Shown in pieces: positions 46,637 through 57,696 of a stretch of DNA of 64,000 nt. The position numbers and the translations under genes are program-made. The notes beneath the pieces are model-generated. The model was not told where the DNA came from, ran no database searches, and was given only the letters and a program-made list of their open reading frames with translations. This DNA comes from Mesorhizobium loti (GTDB taxonomy: Bacteria > Pseudomonadota > Alphaproteobacteria > Rhizobiales > Rhizobiaceae), in assembly GCF_013170705.1 (NCBI RefSeq), contig NZ_CP033334.1, positions 4,441,501 to 4,505,500 on the forward strand, read 5' to 3'. Position 1 is the first letter of the stretch. Each line of letters opens with the position of its first letter.

Positions 46637-47134
46637 TCAGCCGTTCCGCGACAGATGCACGTCCAGGACGGCGGCCTTCTTGGCGATCAGCCCTTCCAGA
46701 TCCGCGTCCGATCGGGTGGTGCCGGTCCGTTCGCGCAGCTGTGAGATCACGGTGCTCATCGAAAGTGGGGTGGTTTGGGAAAGCGCAGCGGTCTGAGCGC
46801 CCAGAATGGCATCCACCGCGCCGGCAACATCCGGAGTCTCCGTTGGTGCGCGCATGGTCGGTTCCTTTCTGTTCAGGTCCGCCTCGGCGCTATCAGCCGG
46901 TCCCCTGGCGCCGCGATCGAAGACCACCGCCAGGCCGTTCTTCACCGCGAGTGCGGCGACCATGTCGTCGAGCTTGCGATCGGACAGGGCTGGGTCAGCT
47001 GGTTTCAGCATCCTGCGGATCACCCTGGCAGCCTGATCCGTCGATACGAAGCCATAACGCCGTTTCCTGGCCTCGACATATTGCTCGATGATCATGCTCA
47101 GGCGTCGAGCCGCGATATCCCTGGGCTCCTGCAC
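46637..47134 (-). CDS. hypothetical protein
   Basis: 165 residues from a GTG start, chosen because a perfect AAGGAGG lies 5 nt upstream. Two helical halves: residues 1–75 (IIEQYVEARKRRYGFVSTDQ and KLDDMVAALAVKNGLAVVFD) and 105–165 (STVISQLRERTGTTRSDADL, then LIAKKAAVLDVHL). The two halves resemble each other, possibly an internal duplication. No signal or membrane segment. Family not recognised. Confidence 0.6.
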   Translation of the reverse strand: MQEPRDIAARRLSMIIEQYVEARKRRYGFVSTDQAARVIRRMLKPADPALSDRKLDDMVAALAVKNGLAVVFDRGARGPADSAEADLNRKEPTMRAPTETPDVAGAVDAILGAQTAALSQTTPLSMSTVISQLRERTGTTRSDADLEGLIAKKAAVLDVHLSRNG

Positions 47135-47301
47135 TTAGGCCTCCTTAAGCTAGTGCAACTCGGCAGCCAAAATGAAATAGGGCGGCTCGATCGAACATCA
47201 AATGCTCCCGACCATTTGACGCATCTATGAATGAGGCCGGAACGATCCCGCGGCTGAGGCATTTCCGCTGCATCACCAGCTCATCGAGGGAAGGCCGGGC
47301 C

Positions 47302-48363
47302 ATGAAGATCGCCCACGTCGCGCCACTATACGAATCCGTGCCGCCAAGGCTCTATGGCGGCACCGAGCGCATCATTTCCTACCTGACCGAGGCTCTCGTC
47401 GCGCTCGGCCACGATGTCACGTTGTTCGCCAGTGGCGACACGAAGACCTCCGCCAGGCTCGTGCCATGTCGCGAGCGGGCGCTTCGCCTTGATCCGCGTC
47501 CACTGAAATCCGAGATCGCGGCGCATCTATCGATGCTCGACGAAGTGAGGAAGCGGGCCGACGATTTCGACGTCATCCACTTCCATCTCAGCCATTTCCT
47601 GCATTTCCCGTTCTTCCGAGAGATGCCGCAACGTACGGTGACGACGCCGCATGGCAGGTTGGATTACGCCGACCTCGCACAAGCCTACGACCGGTTTCCA
47701 CGGTTTCCTATGATTTCCATATCCCGCAGCCAGAGGGCGCGGTTCGCGTCCGCGAACTGGCTGGCGACGATTCATCACGGATTGCCCGTCGATCTCTACG
47801 CGCCCGATTTCGAGGCAGGTGCGGACGGCGGCTATCTCGCCTTTCTCGGCAGGATGTCGCGCGACAAGCGTCCGGACCGGGCGATAGAGATCGCCCGCCG
47901 CACCGGGCTGAAACTCAAGCTTGCGGCCAAGGTCGGCGATGGCGATCGCGCCTATTTCGAGGAAGTCGTCCAGCCGATGATCGATGGCGACAGGGTCGAA
48001 TATGTCGGCGAGATTGGCGAGGACCAGAAGAGCGCATTTCTTGGCAACGCGGCCGCCCTCTTGTTTCCCATTGATTGGCCCGAACCCTTCGGCCTTGCCG
48101 TGATCGAGGCCATGGCGTGCGGAACCCCGGTCATGGCCTGGAGTTGCGGCGCCATGCCCGAGATCATCGACCATGGGGTTACCGGCTTCGTCGTCGAAAC
48201 AATCGAAGATGCCGTCGCCACGATGCCGGCTCTCCTGCAACTCGACAGGCGGCGCATAAGATCGGTGTTCGAAAGGCGGTTTTCAGCCGACAGGATGGCC
48301 AGGGACTATGTCGCGGCCTATTCGCGGCTGAACAACGGCCATGAGCAAAGCAGAGCTTCGTAG
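47302..48363 (+). CDS. family 4 glycosyltransferase
   Basis: 353 residues, starting MKIAHVAPLYESVPPRLYGG, the classic GT-B N-terminus. The donor-site segment has FLGRMSRDKRPDRAIEIAR and the EX7E motif region EPFGLAVIEAMACGTPVMA. Sugar and acceptor unknown. It leads a plus-strand set with a debranching-type enzyme, otsA and otsB, so it may act in storage or compatible-solute glycan metabolism. Confidence 0.88.
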   Translation: MKIAHVAPLYESVPPRLYGGTERIISYLTEALVALGHDVTLFASGDTKTSARLVPCRERALRLDPRPLKSEIAAHLSMLDEVRKRADDFDVIHFHLSHFLHFPFFREMPQRTVTTPHGRLDYADLAQAYDRFPRFPMISISRSQRARFASANWLATIHHGLPVDLYAPDFEAGADGGYLAFLGRMSRDKRPDRAIEIARRTGLKLKLAAKVGDGDRAYFEEVVQPMIDGDRVEYVGEIGEDQKSAFLGNAAALLFPIDWPEPFGLAVIEAMACGTPVMAWSCGAMPEIIDHGVTGFVVETIEDAVATMPALLQLDRRRIRSVFERRFSADRMARDYVAAYSRLNNGHEQSRAS

Positions 48364-48399
48364 GCCTTCACCCGTTCGAAACCAGCACGGGACGATCTT

Positions 48400-50568
48400 T
48401 TGACCATAACCCATCTCGACGAGCGCAAGCTTGATCCTGCCATAGCACTGGCTTCCCTGGACGAAACCGCGCCCAGGGAGCCGCATCGTCTCTTCGCGCT
48501 GAAGCATGGTGACTGCTTCGCCGTAGCCGACGCCTATGGCGACATACGCGGTGTCGGCGACGGGTTCTTCCGCGACGACACGCGCGTGCTTTCCGAATTT
48601 CGCCTCACCGTTGGCGGGCGGTCGACGTCGTTGCTTGGCGCGTCGCTCAGCCAGGACAATGTGCTGTTCACCGCCAACCTCACCAATCTCCCGATCGAGA
48701 GCGCCGCGGGTCGCCAGATACCGCAAGGCGCTATCCATATCGAGCGCGTCCGGTTGCTGTGGGAGGAAAGGCTGTATGAGCGCATAACGCTGTCCAACTA
48801 CAGCCGGGAGCATTCGACGATCCTGCTGTCGCTGCGTTTTGCGGCCGATTTTCGCGATATGTTCGAAGTTCGTGGCTCGACCCGCTCGAAGCGCGGAACC
48901 GCCCACACGGCCGAGATCGCCAGGAGCGCGGTCGTGCTCCGCTACGAAGGCCTGGACAGCGTGGTGCGGACATCGGCGATTTCATTTTCGCAGACGCCCG
49001 ATCAACTGACGTCGGAGCGGGCGGATTTCGTCATCGCCGTCACCAAGCGCAGCAGCCAGACGCTTTACGTGGAAGTGGGCAACGAGACGGATGCCAGTCC
49101 CGAAAGCCAGCGGTTTCGCGCTGCCGCCGCCCGTGCTCGCTTCGGCATGCGTGCCAAACGCCGGCATGGCGCGACGCTGCACAGTTCGGGCCGCGTTTTC
49201 AATGACTGGATGGCGCGGGCTCGCGCCGATGTCGCGCTGCTCACCACGGAACTGGCGACCGGGCCTTATCCTTATGCCGGCATTCCCTGGTTCTCCACCG
49301 CCTTTGGTCGCGATGGCGTGATCTCAGCCTTGCAGATGCTTTGGCTCAATCCTGGCCTGGCGCGCGGCGTTCTGGCGTTTCTCGCCCAGCACCAGGCGAC
49401 CGAGACCTCTCCTTTCAGCGATTCCGAACCCGGCAAAATCATGCATGAGACGCGCAAGGGCGAGATGGTGGCGCTCAGCGAACTGCCGTTCGGGCGCTAT
49501 TATGGCGGCGTCGACACCACGCCGCTCTATATCCATCTTGCCTGCGCCTATGCGGACCGCACGGGAGACACGGCCTTCATCGATGAGCTGTGGCCCTCAC
49601 TGTGCGCCGCGGCTGAGTGGATCGAGACGGCGAGCCGTTCGACGGGATTCCTCACCTACCAGCGTGCCGCGGAATCCGGCCTTGCCAACCAGGGATGGAA
49701 AGACAGTTTCGATTCCGTCTTCCACGCCGACGGCCGCATCCCGAAAGGGCCGATCGCGCTGGTCGAGGTGCAGGGTTATGTCTTTGCGGCATTCCAAGGC
49801 CTGGCGAGACTGGCACGGCTGCGTGGCGAAGCGGAACGGGCGGAAGGCTGGGAAATACGCGCCGACGCCATTCGCCAAAAAGTCGAGCGCCATTTCTGGA
49901 TCGAGGAGCTTGGCTACTATGCACTGGCGCTGGATGGCGACGGCCAACCGTGCAAGGTGCGCACATCCAATGCCGGTCACCTGCTCTATGTCGGCCTTCC
50001 CGAACCGGATCGAGCGCGCATGGTCGCCGACCAGTTGCTGTCGGCCTCGTTCCATTCCGGCTGGGGGCTGCGGACGCTGGCGGACGACGCGATCTTCTTC
50101 AATCCGATGTCCTATCACAACGGATCCATCTGGCCGCACGACACGGCGATCTGCGCAGCCGGACTTGCGCGATACGGCATTCGCGACAGCGTTGTGCGGC
50201 TGATGAGCGGCACCTTCGAATCCGCTGTTCATTTCAACATGCGGCTGCCGGAACTCTTTTGCGGCTTCACGCGCGCGGCCGGCGAAGCGCCGATTGCCTA
50301 TCCGGTGGCTTGCCTGCCGCAAGCCTGGTCCGCCGGCTCCGCCTTCATGCTCATGCAGTCGTGCCTTGGCCTTCAGATCGATGGCTGGACAGGCGAGATC
50401 CATGTGACCCGGCCGCGCCTGCCGATCGGCATCGACAGCCTCGTCATTCGCCATCTTTCGGTGGGGCGAGCGGCGGTGGATCTGACGTTCCAGCGCGTGG
50501 GAGATCGCGTCGGTGCCTTCCTTGCGGAGCCGCATGAGGGGCTTGTGCCGCTCGTGGTCAGGAGCTGA
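48400..50568 (+). CDS. glycogen debranching enzyme N-terminal domain / amylo-alpha-1,6-glucosidase-like protein
   Basis: 722 residues from a TTG start. The N-terminal beta domain begins HRLFALKHGDCFAVADAYGD and has GVGDGFFRDDTRVLSEFRL (the GDE N-terminal signature). The (alpha/alpha)6 barrel follows, with GIPWFSTAFGRDGVISALQ and the C-terminal MSYHNGSIWPHDTAICAAG. It is likely a glucan- or oligosaccharide-acting hydrolase; the substrate is unclear. Located between the glycosyltransferase and otsA. Confidence 0.88.
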   Translation: MTITHLDERKLDPAIALASLDETAPREPHRLFALKHGDCFAVADAYGDIRGVGDGFFRDDTRVLSEFRLTVGGRSTSLLGASLSQDNVLFTANLTNLPIESAAGRQIPQGAIHIERVRLLWEERLYERITLSNYSREHSTILLSLRFAADFRDMFEVRGSTRSKRGTAHTAEIARSAVVLRYEGLDSVVRTSAISFSQTPDQLTSERADFVIAVTKRSSQTLYVEVGNETDASPESQRFRAAAARARFGMRAKRRHGATLHSSGRVFNDWMARARADVALLTTELATGPYPYAGIPWFSTAFGRDGVISALQMLWLNPGLARGVLAFLAQHQATETSPFSDSEPGKIMHETRKGEMVALSELPFGRYYGGVDTTPLYIHLACAYADRTGDTAFIDELWPSLCAAAEWIETASRSTGFLTYQRAAESGLANQGWKDSFDSVFHADGRIPKGPIALVEVQGYVFAAFQGLARLARLRGEAERAEGWEIRADAIRQKVERHFWIEELGYYALALDGDGQPCKVRTSNAGHLLYVGLPEPDRARMVADQLLSASFHSGWGLRTLADDAIFFNPMSYHNGSIWPHDTAICAAGLARYGIRDSVVRLMSGTFESAVHFNMRLPELFCGFTRAAGEAPIAYPVACLPQAWSAGSAFMLMQSCLGLQIDGWTGEIHVTRPRLPIGIDSLVIRHLSVGRAAVDLTFQRVGDRVGAFLAEPHEGLVPLVVRS

Positions 50569-50676
50569 AAAATCGGAACCATCATGCGCCATGGACGTTT
50601 GACCACCACGCTATGGGCGCCGAAGCTCCATTAGATGCAGTTGTTTCGGCATCCCATTGAAAGGTAATCGATTTCA

Positions 50677-52443
50677 ATGCCCGACAACAGTTCGTACATG
50701 GCCGTTCCCGTATTCGCGTTGTGGATCTTCATTCTTGCAGTTGTCGTCGTCCTGGCTGTTGTGCTGGTGACGATGAAAGTGCGGACGCGCAAGGGTGGCA
50801 GGATTGCCGCCGCGGTTGAAGCCGCTCGCAGCCCCTTGCCGGAATTCGAGAAAAATGGGCAGTCGGCGGCCGCGGCACTGGTGCAGTGGTCACCCGAAAC
50901 TCTGCGTCATATCCTGGCAACCGAACTTCCCGATGCCCAGGTGATCGTCGTCTCAAATCGCGAGCCATATATCCACAACCGCGAGGGCGACGACATCCAA
51001 CTGGTCGTACCCGCCAGTGGCCTGGTCTCCGCCCTGGAACCGATCACGCGCGCCTGTGCGGGCACGTGGATAGCCTATGGCGGCGGTTCGGCCGACGCGC
51101 TGGTGGTCGACAAGAACGATCGGATCGAGGTGCCGCCCGACAATCCTTCCTATACGCTGCGCCGCGTCTGGCTGAGCGAGGAAGAACAGCAAGGTTATTA
51201 CCTCGGCTTTGCCAATGAAGGCCTCTGGCCGCTATGCCATATCGCGTTCACCCGGCCCATATTCCGCGCCTCGGATTGGGAAGCCTATGAGGCGGTCAAC
51301 CGCAAGTTCGCCGACACCGTCGTCGCGGAAGCCCGCAACGAGCGGCCGATCGTGCTGGTCCAGGACTACCATTTCGCGTTGCTGCCGCGGATGATCCGGG
51401 AACGCCTGCCCGAGGCGATTATCATCACCTTCTGGCATATTCCGTGGCCCAATTCGGAGGTGTTCAGCATCTGCCCGTGGCGCGAGAAGATTCTCGAGGG
51501 CCTGCTCGGCAGTTCGATCGTTGGCTTTCACACCCAGTTTCATTGCAACAACTTCATCGACAGCGTCGACCGTTTCCTGGAGAGCAGGATCGAGCGCGAG
51601 GACTCGGCTATCTCCTATGGCGGCCAGATCAGCCTGGTTCATGCCTATCCGATCTCGATCGAATGGCCGCCGGCGCAACTGGCAAAACTGCCTGATGTGG
51701 CGCAATGCCGTAGGCAGGTTCGCGAGAAATTCGGCCTGGCCGAACATGTCAAACTGTGCGTGGGCGTCGAACGTCTCGACTATACAAAGGGTATCCTCGA
51801 TCGCTTCAATGCACTCGATGAACTGCTGACGCTTCATCCGGAATGGATCGGCAAGGTGGCGTTCCTGCAGATCGCGGCGCCCAGCCGCGGCACTCTTCCC
51901 GCCTATCAACAATTGTACGAGGAATGCCTGCGCCATGCCGAGGATCTCAACCAGCGCCATGGTCGCGAAGGCTACACGCCGGTTCTGATGGTGACGGAAC
52001 ATCACTCTCAAGAGCAGGTCTACGAAATCTACCGTGCGGCCGATGTCTGCATGGTGACCAGCCTGCATGACGGCATGAACCTCGTCGCCAAGGAGTTTGT
52101 CGCGGCGCGGGAGGATGAACAGGGTGTGCTGCTGCTCAGCATGTTCGCCGGCGCCTCCAAGGAGCTGCTGGAGGCACTGATCGTCAATCCCTATGACGCG
52201 GCGATGATGGGCGACGCCTTGCTGCAGGCCCTGACCATGTCCGAGGACGAGCAACTCCAGCGCATGCGACGCATGCGCGAGATCGTGCGCGACAACAATG
52301 TCTATCGGTGGGCGGGCAGCATGCTTCTCGATGCCGCGCGCCTGCGCAAGCGTGATGCGGTCGATCGTGCCGTCGGCGTCGCTCCGGCGCCCCCTGGCAA
52401 TGTGATATCGTTGCTTGATCGCAGACGCGTGGCGGCGCTGTGA
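50677..52443 (+). CDS. otsA: trehalose-6-phosphate synthase, membrane-anchored
   Basis: 588 residues, GT20 family. Catalytic segments present: [19 protein letters not shown] (His), [13 protein letters not shown] (Arg and Lys) and [16 protein letters not shown] (Asp/Gly). Unlike E. coli OtsA, it has an N-terminal membrane helix at about residues 8–32 ([20 protein letters not shown]). A linker of about 55 residues separates this from the catalytic domain. It makes trehalose 6-phosphate from UDP-glucose and glucose 6-phosphate; its stop overlaps the otsB start. Confidence 0.92.
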   Translation: MPDNSSYMAVPVFALWIFILAVVVVLAVVLVTMKVRTRKGGRIAAAVEAARSPLPEFEKNGQSAAAALVQWSPETLRHILATELPDAQVIVVSNREPYIHNREGDDIQLVVPASGLVSALEPITRACAGTWIAYGGGSADALVVDKNDRIEVPPDNPSYTLRRVWLSEEEQQGYYLGFANEGLWPLCHIAFTRPIFRASDWEAYEAVNRKFADTVVAEARNERPIVLVQDYHFALLPRMIRERLPEAIIITFWHIPWPNSEVFSICPWREKILEGLLGSSIVGFHTQFHCNNFIDSVDRFLESRIEREDSAISYGGQISLVHAYPISIEWPPAQLAKLPDVAQCRRQVREKFGLAEHVKLCVGVERLDYTKGILDRFNALDELLTLHPEWIGKVAFLQIAAPSRGTLPAYQQLYEECLRHAEDLNQRHGREGYTPVLMVTEHHSQEQVYEIYRAADVCMVTSLHDGMNLVAKEFVAAREDEQGVLLLSMFAGASKELLEALIVNPYDAAMMGDALLQALTMSEDEQLQRMRRMREIVRDNNVYRWAGSMLLDAARLRKRDAVDRAVGVAPAPPGNVISLLDRRRVAAL

Positions 52444-53225
52444 TGTCGATGTCGACACACCTCCCAGAACCCGCCGTCCCGAAGGGTCCATGGAGCCTGT
52501 TCCTCGACATCGATGGCACGCTCCTCGAACATGCCGCGCATCCCGATGCGGTGGTTGTCAGTGAGGAGTTGCGCATGCTGTTGACACAGCTCGAAGCGCA
52601 ATTGGACGGAGCATTGGCGTTCATCACGGGACGGCCGATCGCCGCCGTCGACCATCTCTTCCAGCCCCTCAGATTGCGCGCCGCCGGGCTTTATGGCCTC
52701 GAGCACAGGCTGGCGCGCGATGGTCCGGTCGAAGCGGCCGTCGAACCGGCCGACATTGCAGCGCTTGCCAAAGAAATCGCGACGGAACTGGACAATGCGG
52801 ACGTCTACATCGAACGCAAGGGTCCGATCCTGGCCATTCATACACGCGCGGCGCCGCATCTGCTGCGGCGCGCGACGCGGTTGGTCGAACAGGCGCTGGA
52901 CAAGTTGCCTGCCGGATATCGGGTCTTGGCCGGAAATGCCGGTGTGGAACTGATGCCGCTGGAGGCGGCGAAAGGAGCAGCCATCAGACGCTTCATGCAA
53001 ATTCCGGCTTTCAGGGGGCGCCGACCGGTGTTCCTCGGCGACGATACTTCAGACGAGAACGGGTTCGAGGTTGTCAACGAATTGGATGGCATTTCGGTTC
53101 GCATAAAGCCGTATGGATCGACAGCGGCACCTTTTGCGCTGGCCGGCGTAGATGCGGCCTTGGCCTGGCTGGACGGGATGAGCAGACGCGAGACTGTAGG
53201 CACGCCAGCTGCAATGGCCAAATGA
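52443..53225 (+). CDS. otsB: trehalose-6-phosphate phosphatase
   Basis: 260 residues from the ATG that shares one base with the otsA stop; a GTG one codon earlier is possible. HAD motifs: LFLDIDGTLLEHA (catalytic Asp pair), ITGRP and FLGDDTSDENGF. It releases phosphate from trehalose 6-phosphate to give trehalose, a stress protectant in free-living and symbiotic rhizobia. Confidence 0.94.
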   Translation: MSMSTHLPEPAVPKGPWSLFLDIDGTLLEHAAHPDAVVVSEELRMLLTQLEAQLDGALAFITGRPIAAVDHLFQPLRLRAAGLYGLEHRLARDGPVEAAVEPADIAALAKEIATELDNADVYIERKGPILAIHTRAAPHLLRRATRLVEQALDKLPAGYRVLAGNAGVELMPLEAAKGAAIRRFMQIPAFRGRRPVFLGDDTSDENGFEVVNELDGISVRIKPYGSTAAPFALAGVDAALAWLDGMSRRETVGTPAAMAK

Positions 53226-53258
53226 ACCGGCCACTCCCGAGTATTGAAGGAGTTTGCA

Positions 53259-53471
53259 ATGACCCAACTGACCAGCCTCATCCGGGAAATCATGCCCGAC
53301 TGGCTGTGGCGGCGCTCTGAACCGCAAAGCCGTGACGCCAGCACGGCAGCTCAGCCGTTTCGTCCCGAAGATGCCGACGCAGTCTGGCGCAAGGCTGTCG
53401 AGAGCGATTTGTTTGGAGCCAACACAACGGATTATGCCGAGACCGTGGAGAAGGGCGGCAAGCACCATTGA
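53259..53471 (+). CDS. small hypothetical protein (70 aa)
   Basis: 70 residues from ATG, 6 nt after AAGGAG. It starts MTQLTSLIREIMPDWLWRRS and is Ala/Asp/Glu-rich afterwards, ending in a Lys/His tail. The amphipathic N-terminus could contact membrane (inference). It follows otsB by 33 nt, so it may belong to the trehalose unit. No family recognised. Confidence 0.6.
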   Translation: MTQLTSLIREIMPDWLWRRSEPQSRDASTAAQPFRPEDADAVWRKAVESDLFGANTTDYAETVEKGGKHH

Positions 53472-53480
53472 TCGTTGCGC

Positions 53481-54614
53481 TCAACCGTCCCCGAAAACCA
53501 GCGAAACATTGCCGCCGGCATGGCGTTCGAGCCGACCGGCAAGGTCGAGTTCCAGCAATACCATGAAAACCTGAGCCGGGTGCAGGCCGGTGTGGCGGAT
53601 GACTTCGTCGACCGACACCGGCGTCGGGCCGAGCGCCTCGGTGACGCGGGCGCGGTCACTTTCCCCGGGCGGCGGGGTGGCCGAAAAGTCGGGCGGGTCC
53701 TCAAACGGTGGCACATCAGGCGCCCGCATCCCGGTCAGCGGTGCGATCGCCCTGGAAATATCCGATGCTTCGGTAACCAGCGTGGCGCCGTCCTTGAGCA
53801 GGCCGTTGCAGCCTGCGGCGCGCGGATCAAGCGGGGAGCCGGGCACGGCAAAGACCAGCCTGCCCATTTCGCCGGCAAGCCTGGCGCTGATCAGCGAGCC
53901 TGAACGCTGCGCCGCCTCGACCACCACCAGCCCAAGGGCAGCCCCCGCGACGAGCCGGTTGCGGCGTGGAAAATCCTGGGCGCGCGGCTGCCAGCCGAAT
54001 GGCATTTCTGAGATGATGGCGCCACGCGCGGCGATCTCCTCGCAAAGGCCTGCATTTTCAGGCGGGTAGGGTAGGTCGAGGCCCCCGGCGAGCACACCCA
54101 CCGTGCCGGTCGCCAGACTGCCCTGGTGTGCCGCCGTGTCGATGCCGCGCGCCAGGCCGGAGATGATGCCGTAGCCGTCGCCGCCAAGATCGGCCGCCAG
54201 CTTGCGCGCCATCTTTATGCCGGCCAGCGATGCGTTACGGGCGCCGACGATGGCAACCCCCGGCAACCGGAACACAGCGGCATTGCCCTTGACCGCCAAA
54301 AGCGGGGGAGGATTATCCATAGTTCTCAGCAAGGATGGATAGTCTGGCTCGCCGATGCCGACAAAACGCGCGCCAGCCTTGCGAGCTGCCTCCAGCTCGG
54401 CTTCGGCTTCGGCGATCGAGGGAATGCGGGCGATCCGGCTGGCGCCGCCCGAAATCATCAGTTCCGGCAAGATCTCCAGCGCCACTTCGGCGGAACCGAA
54501 GCGGTTGATCAGGTCGCGAAAGGACGCGGGGCCGACATTCTGAGTGCGGATCAGCCGCAGCCAGCTCAGCCGCTGCCGGTCGCTGAGGCGCGGCCCGGCG
54601 GCCGGCTCGCTCAT
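53481..54614 (-). CDS. dprA: DNA-processing protein DprA
   Basis: 377 residues. The Rossmann core carries [42 protein letters not shown] and [15 protein letters not shown]; an N-terminal SAM-like helical part and a C-terminal winged-helix domain flank it. DprA loads RecA on incoming single-stranded DNA during transformation. Its start overlaps the plsY stop by 4 nt. Confidence 0.93.
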   Translation of the reverse strand: MSEPAAGPRLSDRQRLSWLRLIRTQNVGPASFRDLINRFGSAEVALEILPELMISGGASRIARIPSIAEAEAELEAARKAGARFVGIGEPDYPSLLRTMDNPPPLLAVKGNAAVFRLPGVAIVGARNASLAGIKMARKLAADLGGDGYGIISGLARGIDTAAHQGSLATGTVGVLAGGLDLPYPPENAGLCEEIAARGAIISEMPFGWQPRAQDFPRRNRLVAGAALGLVVVEAAQRSGSLISARLAGEMGRLVFAVPGSPLDPRAAGCNGLLKDGATLVTEASDISRAIAPLTGMRAPDVPPFEDPPDFSATPPPGESDRARVTEALGPTPVSVDEVIRHTGLHPAQVFMVLLELDLAGRLERHAGGNVSLVFGDG

Positions 54615-55198
54615 CCCTTGGCTCCGATCTTGCCCTCGGTGCCGGCAAGCAGCCGCGAAATGTTCGCCCTGTGCTTGATGAAGACGATGATGCTCATCAC
54701 CACGAACAGGACGGCTGTTTGCGGTGCGCTCATGAAATAGAGAGCAACGGGCACAACGACGGCCGCCGTCAGAGCCGCCAGCGAGGAGAAGCGAAACAGG
54801 AAGGCCATCACCAGCCAGACGGCGGCGAAGATCAGCGCCACCTGCCAGGCAAGGCCGATCAGCACACCGAGATAAGTCGCGACGCCCTTGCCGCCCTTGA
54901 AGCCCAGCCAGACCGGGAAGAGGTGGCCGAGAAAGGCGCCGAGGCCGGCCCAGACCGCCGTTTCGGGCGCAAAATGGCCTGCAATCAGCACGGCAGCCGT
55001 GCCCTTCAGCGCATCAAGCAGCAGGGTCGCGGCGGCCAGGCCCTTGTTGCCGGTGCGCAGCACGTTGGTGGCGCCGATGTTGCCCGAGCCGATCTTGCGC
55101 ACGTCACCGAGACCGGCGGCACGGGTCAGCAGCAAGCCGAATGGGATCGAGCCCAGGAGATAGCCGAACACCAATGCCAGGATCAGGCCGTAAGTCAT
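54611..55198 (-). CDS. plsY: glycerol-3-phosphate acyltransferase PlsY
   Basis: 195 residues, five membrane helices. Conserved PlsY motifs: [31 protein letters not shown] and [13 protein letters not shown]. It transfers acyl groups from acyl-phosphate to glycerol 3-phosphate, starting phospholipid synthesis. It lies between the dihydroorotase-like gene and dprA. A palindrome CCGGCAAGCCGG sits in the upstream gap. Confidence 0.95.
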   Translation of the reverse strand: MTYGLILALVFGYLLGSIPFGLLLTRAAGLGDVRKIGSGNIGATNVLRTGNKGLAAATLLLDALKGTAAVLIAGHFAPETAVWAGLGAFLGHLFPVWLGFKGGKGVATYLGVLIGLAWQVALIFAAVWLVMAFLFRFSSLAALTAAVVVPVALYFMSAPQTAVLFVVMSIIVFIKHRANISRLLAGTEGKIGAKG

Positions 55199-55255
55199 TG
55201 TTTCCCCCGCATTTCCCCCGGCAAGCCGGATCAGGTGCGACGCCTGTTACCGGTT

Positions 55256-56542
55256 CTATACCGAGTATACTGTGCGGCCCGCGACCAGCGTTTGCAAGAC
55301 CTTGCCTTGCAGGCGCGCACCTTCGAAACAGGTGTTTTTCGAGCGCGAGCGAATGCCGCTTTCACTGACGATCCAGGGTTCGTCGAGATCGACAAGGGCA
55401 AGATCGGCAACAGCGCCAGGCTTCAGCGTGCCGCCGGCCAATCCGAACAGCCTTGCGGGCGCGGTGGACAGGGTTTCGATCAGACGCAGCAGCGGCACAT
55501 CGCCATTGTGGTAGAGCCGCAAGGCCGCGCCAAGCAACGTCTCCAATCCGATGGCTCCGGCCGCGGCGTCGGCGAAGGGCAGGCGCTTGGTGTCGACATC
55601 CTGCGGATCGTGCGAGGACACGATGATGTCGACCGTGCCGTCCCTGACCGCCTCGATCATAGCCAGCCGGTCTTCCTCTGCGCGCAAAGGCGGTGTCAGG
55701 CGGAAGAAGGTACGGTATTCACCAACATCGTTTTCGTTGAGCGACAGATTGTGGATCGAGACGCCCGAGGTGACGGCAGCGCCGTCGGTTTTGGCGCGTG
55801 TCACGGCGTTCGCCGCCATCGCAGTCGAGATCTTTGCCGCGTGATAGGAACCGCGCGTCAGCCGCGCCAAAGCCAGATCGCGCTCCAGCGGAATGGATTC
55901 GGCCTCACGCGGAATGCCGGAGAGGCCGAGCCAGCTGGCGTACAGGCCTTCGTTCATGACGCCGGACGAACCGAGGTCGGCATCCTGCGTCTCATGCACG
56001 ATGGTTGCGCCGAAGTCGCGGGCATAAGTCAGCGCCCGGCGCATCACCAGCGCGCTCGCTATGGTGTGGCGGCCATCGGTGAAGGCGACGGCGCCCGCCT
56101 CGCGCAACAGGCCGAATTCCGTCATCTCGCGGCCGTAGAGGCCCTTGGTGATTGCCGCCGCCGGAAAGACGTTGACGATCGCCGTGTCCTTGGCGGTGCG
56201 CAGCACGAACTCGACCAGCGCGACATTGTCGATCACCGGATCGGTATCGGGCATCATGACGATGGAGGTGACGCCGCCGGCCGCGGCTGCAACGCTGGCC
56301 GAAGCGATGGTTTCGCGATGCTCGCCACCAGGCTCGCCGATGAAGACGCGGCCGTCGATCAGGCCGGGGATGATCGCCTTGTTGGCGCAGTCGATGACGG
56401 TCGCTCCCCCGGGCACGCCCTGGTTCAACGCCGCCTTGCCGGCGGCAACGATCTTCCTGCCATCGACAATGACCGAGCCGACTTCGTCGATGCCGCGCGA
56501 GGGGTCGACGATGCGGGCGCGTTCAAAGACCGTCGTGCTCAT
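55256..56542 (-). CDS. pyrX: inactive dihydroorotase-like protein (PyrC'/PyrX type)
   Basis: 428 residues with the amidohydrolase fold, but the metal site is missing: the usual HxH of the IPGLIDxHVHLREPG region reads RVF (Arg65–Phe67) and TDHAPH reads SSHDPQ (Ser309–Gln314), losing the catalytic aspartate. One metal histidine, in YHAAKIST, is Lys237; His183 remains. A dihydroorotase pseudoenzyme next to pyrB is known in Pseudomonas, where it is a structural partner of aspartate transcarbamoylase. Its start overlaps the pyrB stop by 4 nt. A true PyrC should exist elsewhere in the genome. Confidence 0.9.
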   Translation of the reverse strand: MSTTVFERARIVDPSRGIDEVGSVIVDGRKIVAAGKAALNQGVPGGATVIDCANKAIIPGLIDGRVFIGEPGGEHRETIASASVAAAAGGVTSIVMMPDTDPVIDNVALVEFVLRTAKDTAIVNVFPAAAITKGLYGREMTEFGLLREAGAVAFTDGRHTIASALVMRRALTYARDFGATIVHETQDADLGSSGVMNEGLYASWLGLSGIPREAESIPLERDLALARLTRGSYHAAKISTAMAANAVTRAKTDGAAVTSGVSIHNLSLNENDVGEYRTFFRLTPPLRAEEDRLAMIEAVRDGTVDIIVSSHDPQDVDTKRLPFADAAAGAIGLETLLGAALRLYHNGDVPLLRLIETLSTAPARLFGLAGGTLKPGAVADLALVDLDEPWIVSESGIRSRSKNTCFEGARLQGKVLQTLVAGRTVYSV

Positions 56543-57504
56543 GCGCCGCGACCCTCTTGATTACGACGAGGATCAAGCAGCGCTTCCATCACCGCCATGC
56601 GAACGGCGACGCCCATCTCCACCTGTTCCTGGATGACGCTTTGCGGGCCATCGGCGATTTCCGAGGCGATCTCGACACCGCGGTTCATCGGGCCGGGATG
56701 CATTACCAGTGCGTCGTCCTTGGCCGCCTTCAGCTTTTCGGCGTCGAGGCCGAAATAGCGGAAATATTCGCGCACCGAAGGCACGAAGGCGCCCTCCATC
56801 CGCTCGCGCTGCAGGCGCAGCATCATCACCACGTCGGCGTCCTTCAGGCCCTCGGCCATCGAGCGCGTGACGATGACGCCCATCCTGTCAATGCCGGAGG
56901 GCAGCAATGTCGAAGGTGCCACCACCCGCACCTGCGCCCCGAGCGCGTTGAGCAGCATGATGTTGGAGCGCGCCACGCGCGAATGCAGGATGTCGCCGCA
57001 GATCGCCACGATCAGCTTCGACAGCGGACCCTTGGCGCGGCGGATGGTCAGTGCGTCGAGCAGCGCTTGTGTGGGGTGTTCATGCGCCCCGTCGCCGGCA
57101 TTGACCACCGAGCAGCCGACTTTTTGCGCCAGGAGAGCGGCGGCACCCGCCGACTGGTGGCGGATGATCAGGATGTCGGGCCGCATGGCGTTCAGCGTCA
57201 TCGCGGTATCGATGAGTGTCTCGCCCTTTTTCACGGAAGAACTCGCCACCGACATGTTCATGACATCGGCGCCGAGCCGCTTTCCGGCCAGCTCGAACGA
57301 AGACTGCGTGCGGGTCGAGGCCTCGTAGAAGAGATTGATCTGGGTGCGTCCGCGCAGCGTCGAGGTCTTTTTCTCGGACTGCCGCGAGATCGCGACCGCC
57401 CTGTCCGCCCTGTCGAGCAAAAGCTCGATATCGGCCGGCGAAAGATCGCTGATGCCAAGAAGATGGCGGTGGGGATAGAGTGGCAGGGACGAAGCGTCGG
57501 TCAT
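56539..57504 (-). CDS. pyrB: aspartate carbamoyltransferase catalytic subunit
   Basis: 321 residues. Carbamoyl-phosphate motif STRTQSSFE (63–71), then [23 protein letters not shown] (typical HPTQ) and [12 protein letters not shown]. Second step of pyrimidine synthesis: carbamoyl phosphate plus aspartate. It lies upstream of the dihydroorotase-like gene with a 4-nt overlap, which supports a PyrB–PyrX complex. Confidence 0.96.
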   Translation of the reverse strand: MTDASSLPLYPHRHLLGISDLSPADIELLLDRADRAVAISRQSEKKTSTLRGRTQINLFYEASTRTQSSFELAGKRLGADVMNMSVASSSVKKGETLIDTAMTLNAMRPDILIIRHQSAGAAALLAQKVGCSVVNAGDGAHEHPTQALLDALTIRRAKGPLSKLIVAICGDILHSRVARSNIMLLNALGAQVRVVAPSTLLPSGIDRMGVIVTRSMAEGLKDADVVMMLRLQRERMEGAFVPSVREYFRYFGLDAEKLKAAKDDALVMHPGPMNRGVEIASEIADGPQSVIQEQVEMGVAVRMAVMEALLDPRRNQEGRGA

Positions 57505-57696
57505 CTCAAGGGGCTGCTATAGGGTGCGGATTTTGCGCCCGCAAGCACCAGCTTTCGATTGGCGCCGTTCTCCCCGGTATTTTCGTCGCGCGCGCGGCAA
57601 CGCTTGGCTATATCTAGCCGAGGGCCTCGGATTCGTGGCTTTCGCACGACAAGGACCTTTCTGCAGATAAAAGGTCTACCGATAAAAGGATTGGGC

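Noticed and set aside
54671..56560. 629-codon open frame on the plus strand over plsY and the dihydroorotase-like gene
   Set aside because: Mirror frame of real minus-strand genes; composition is not protein-like.
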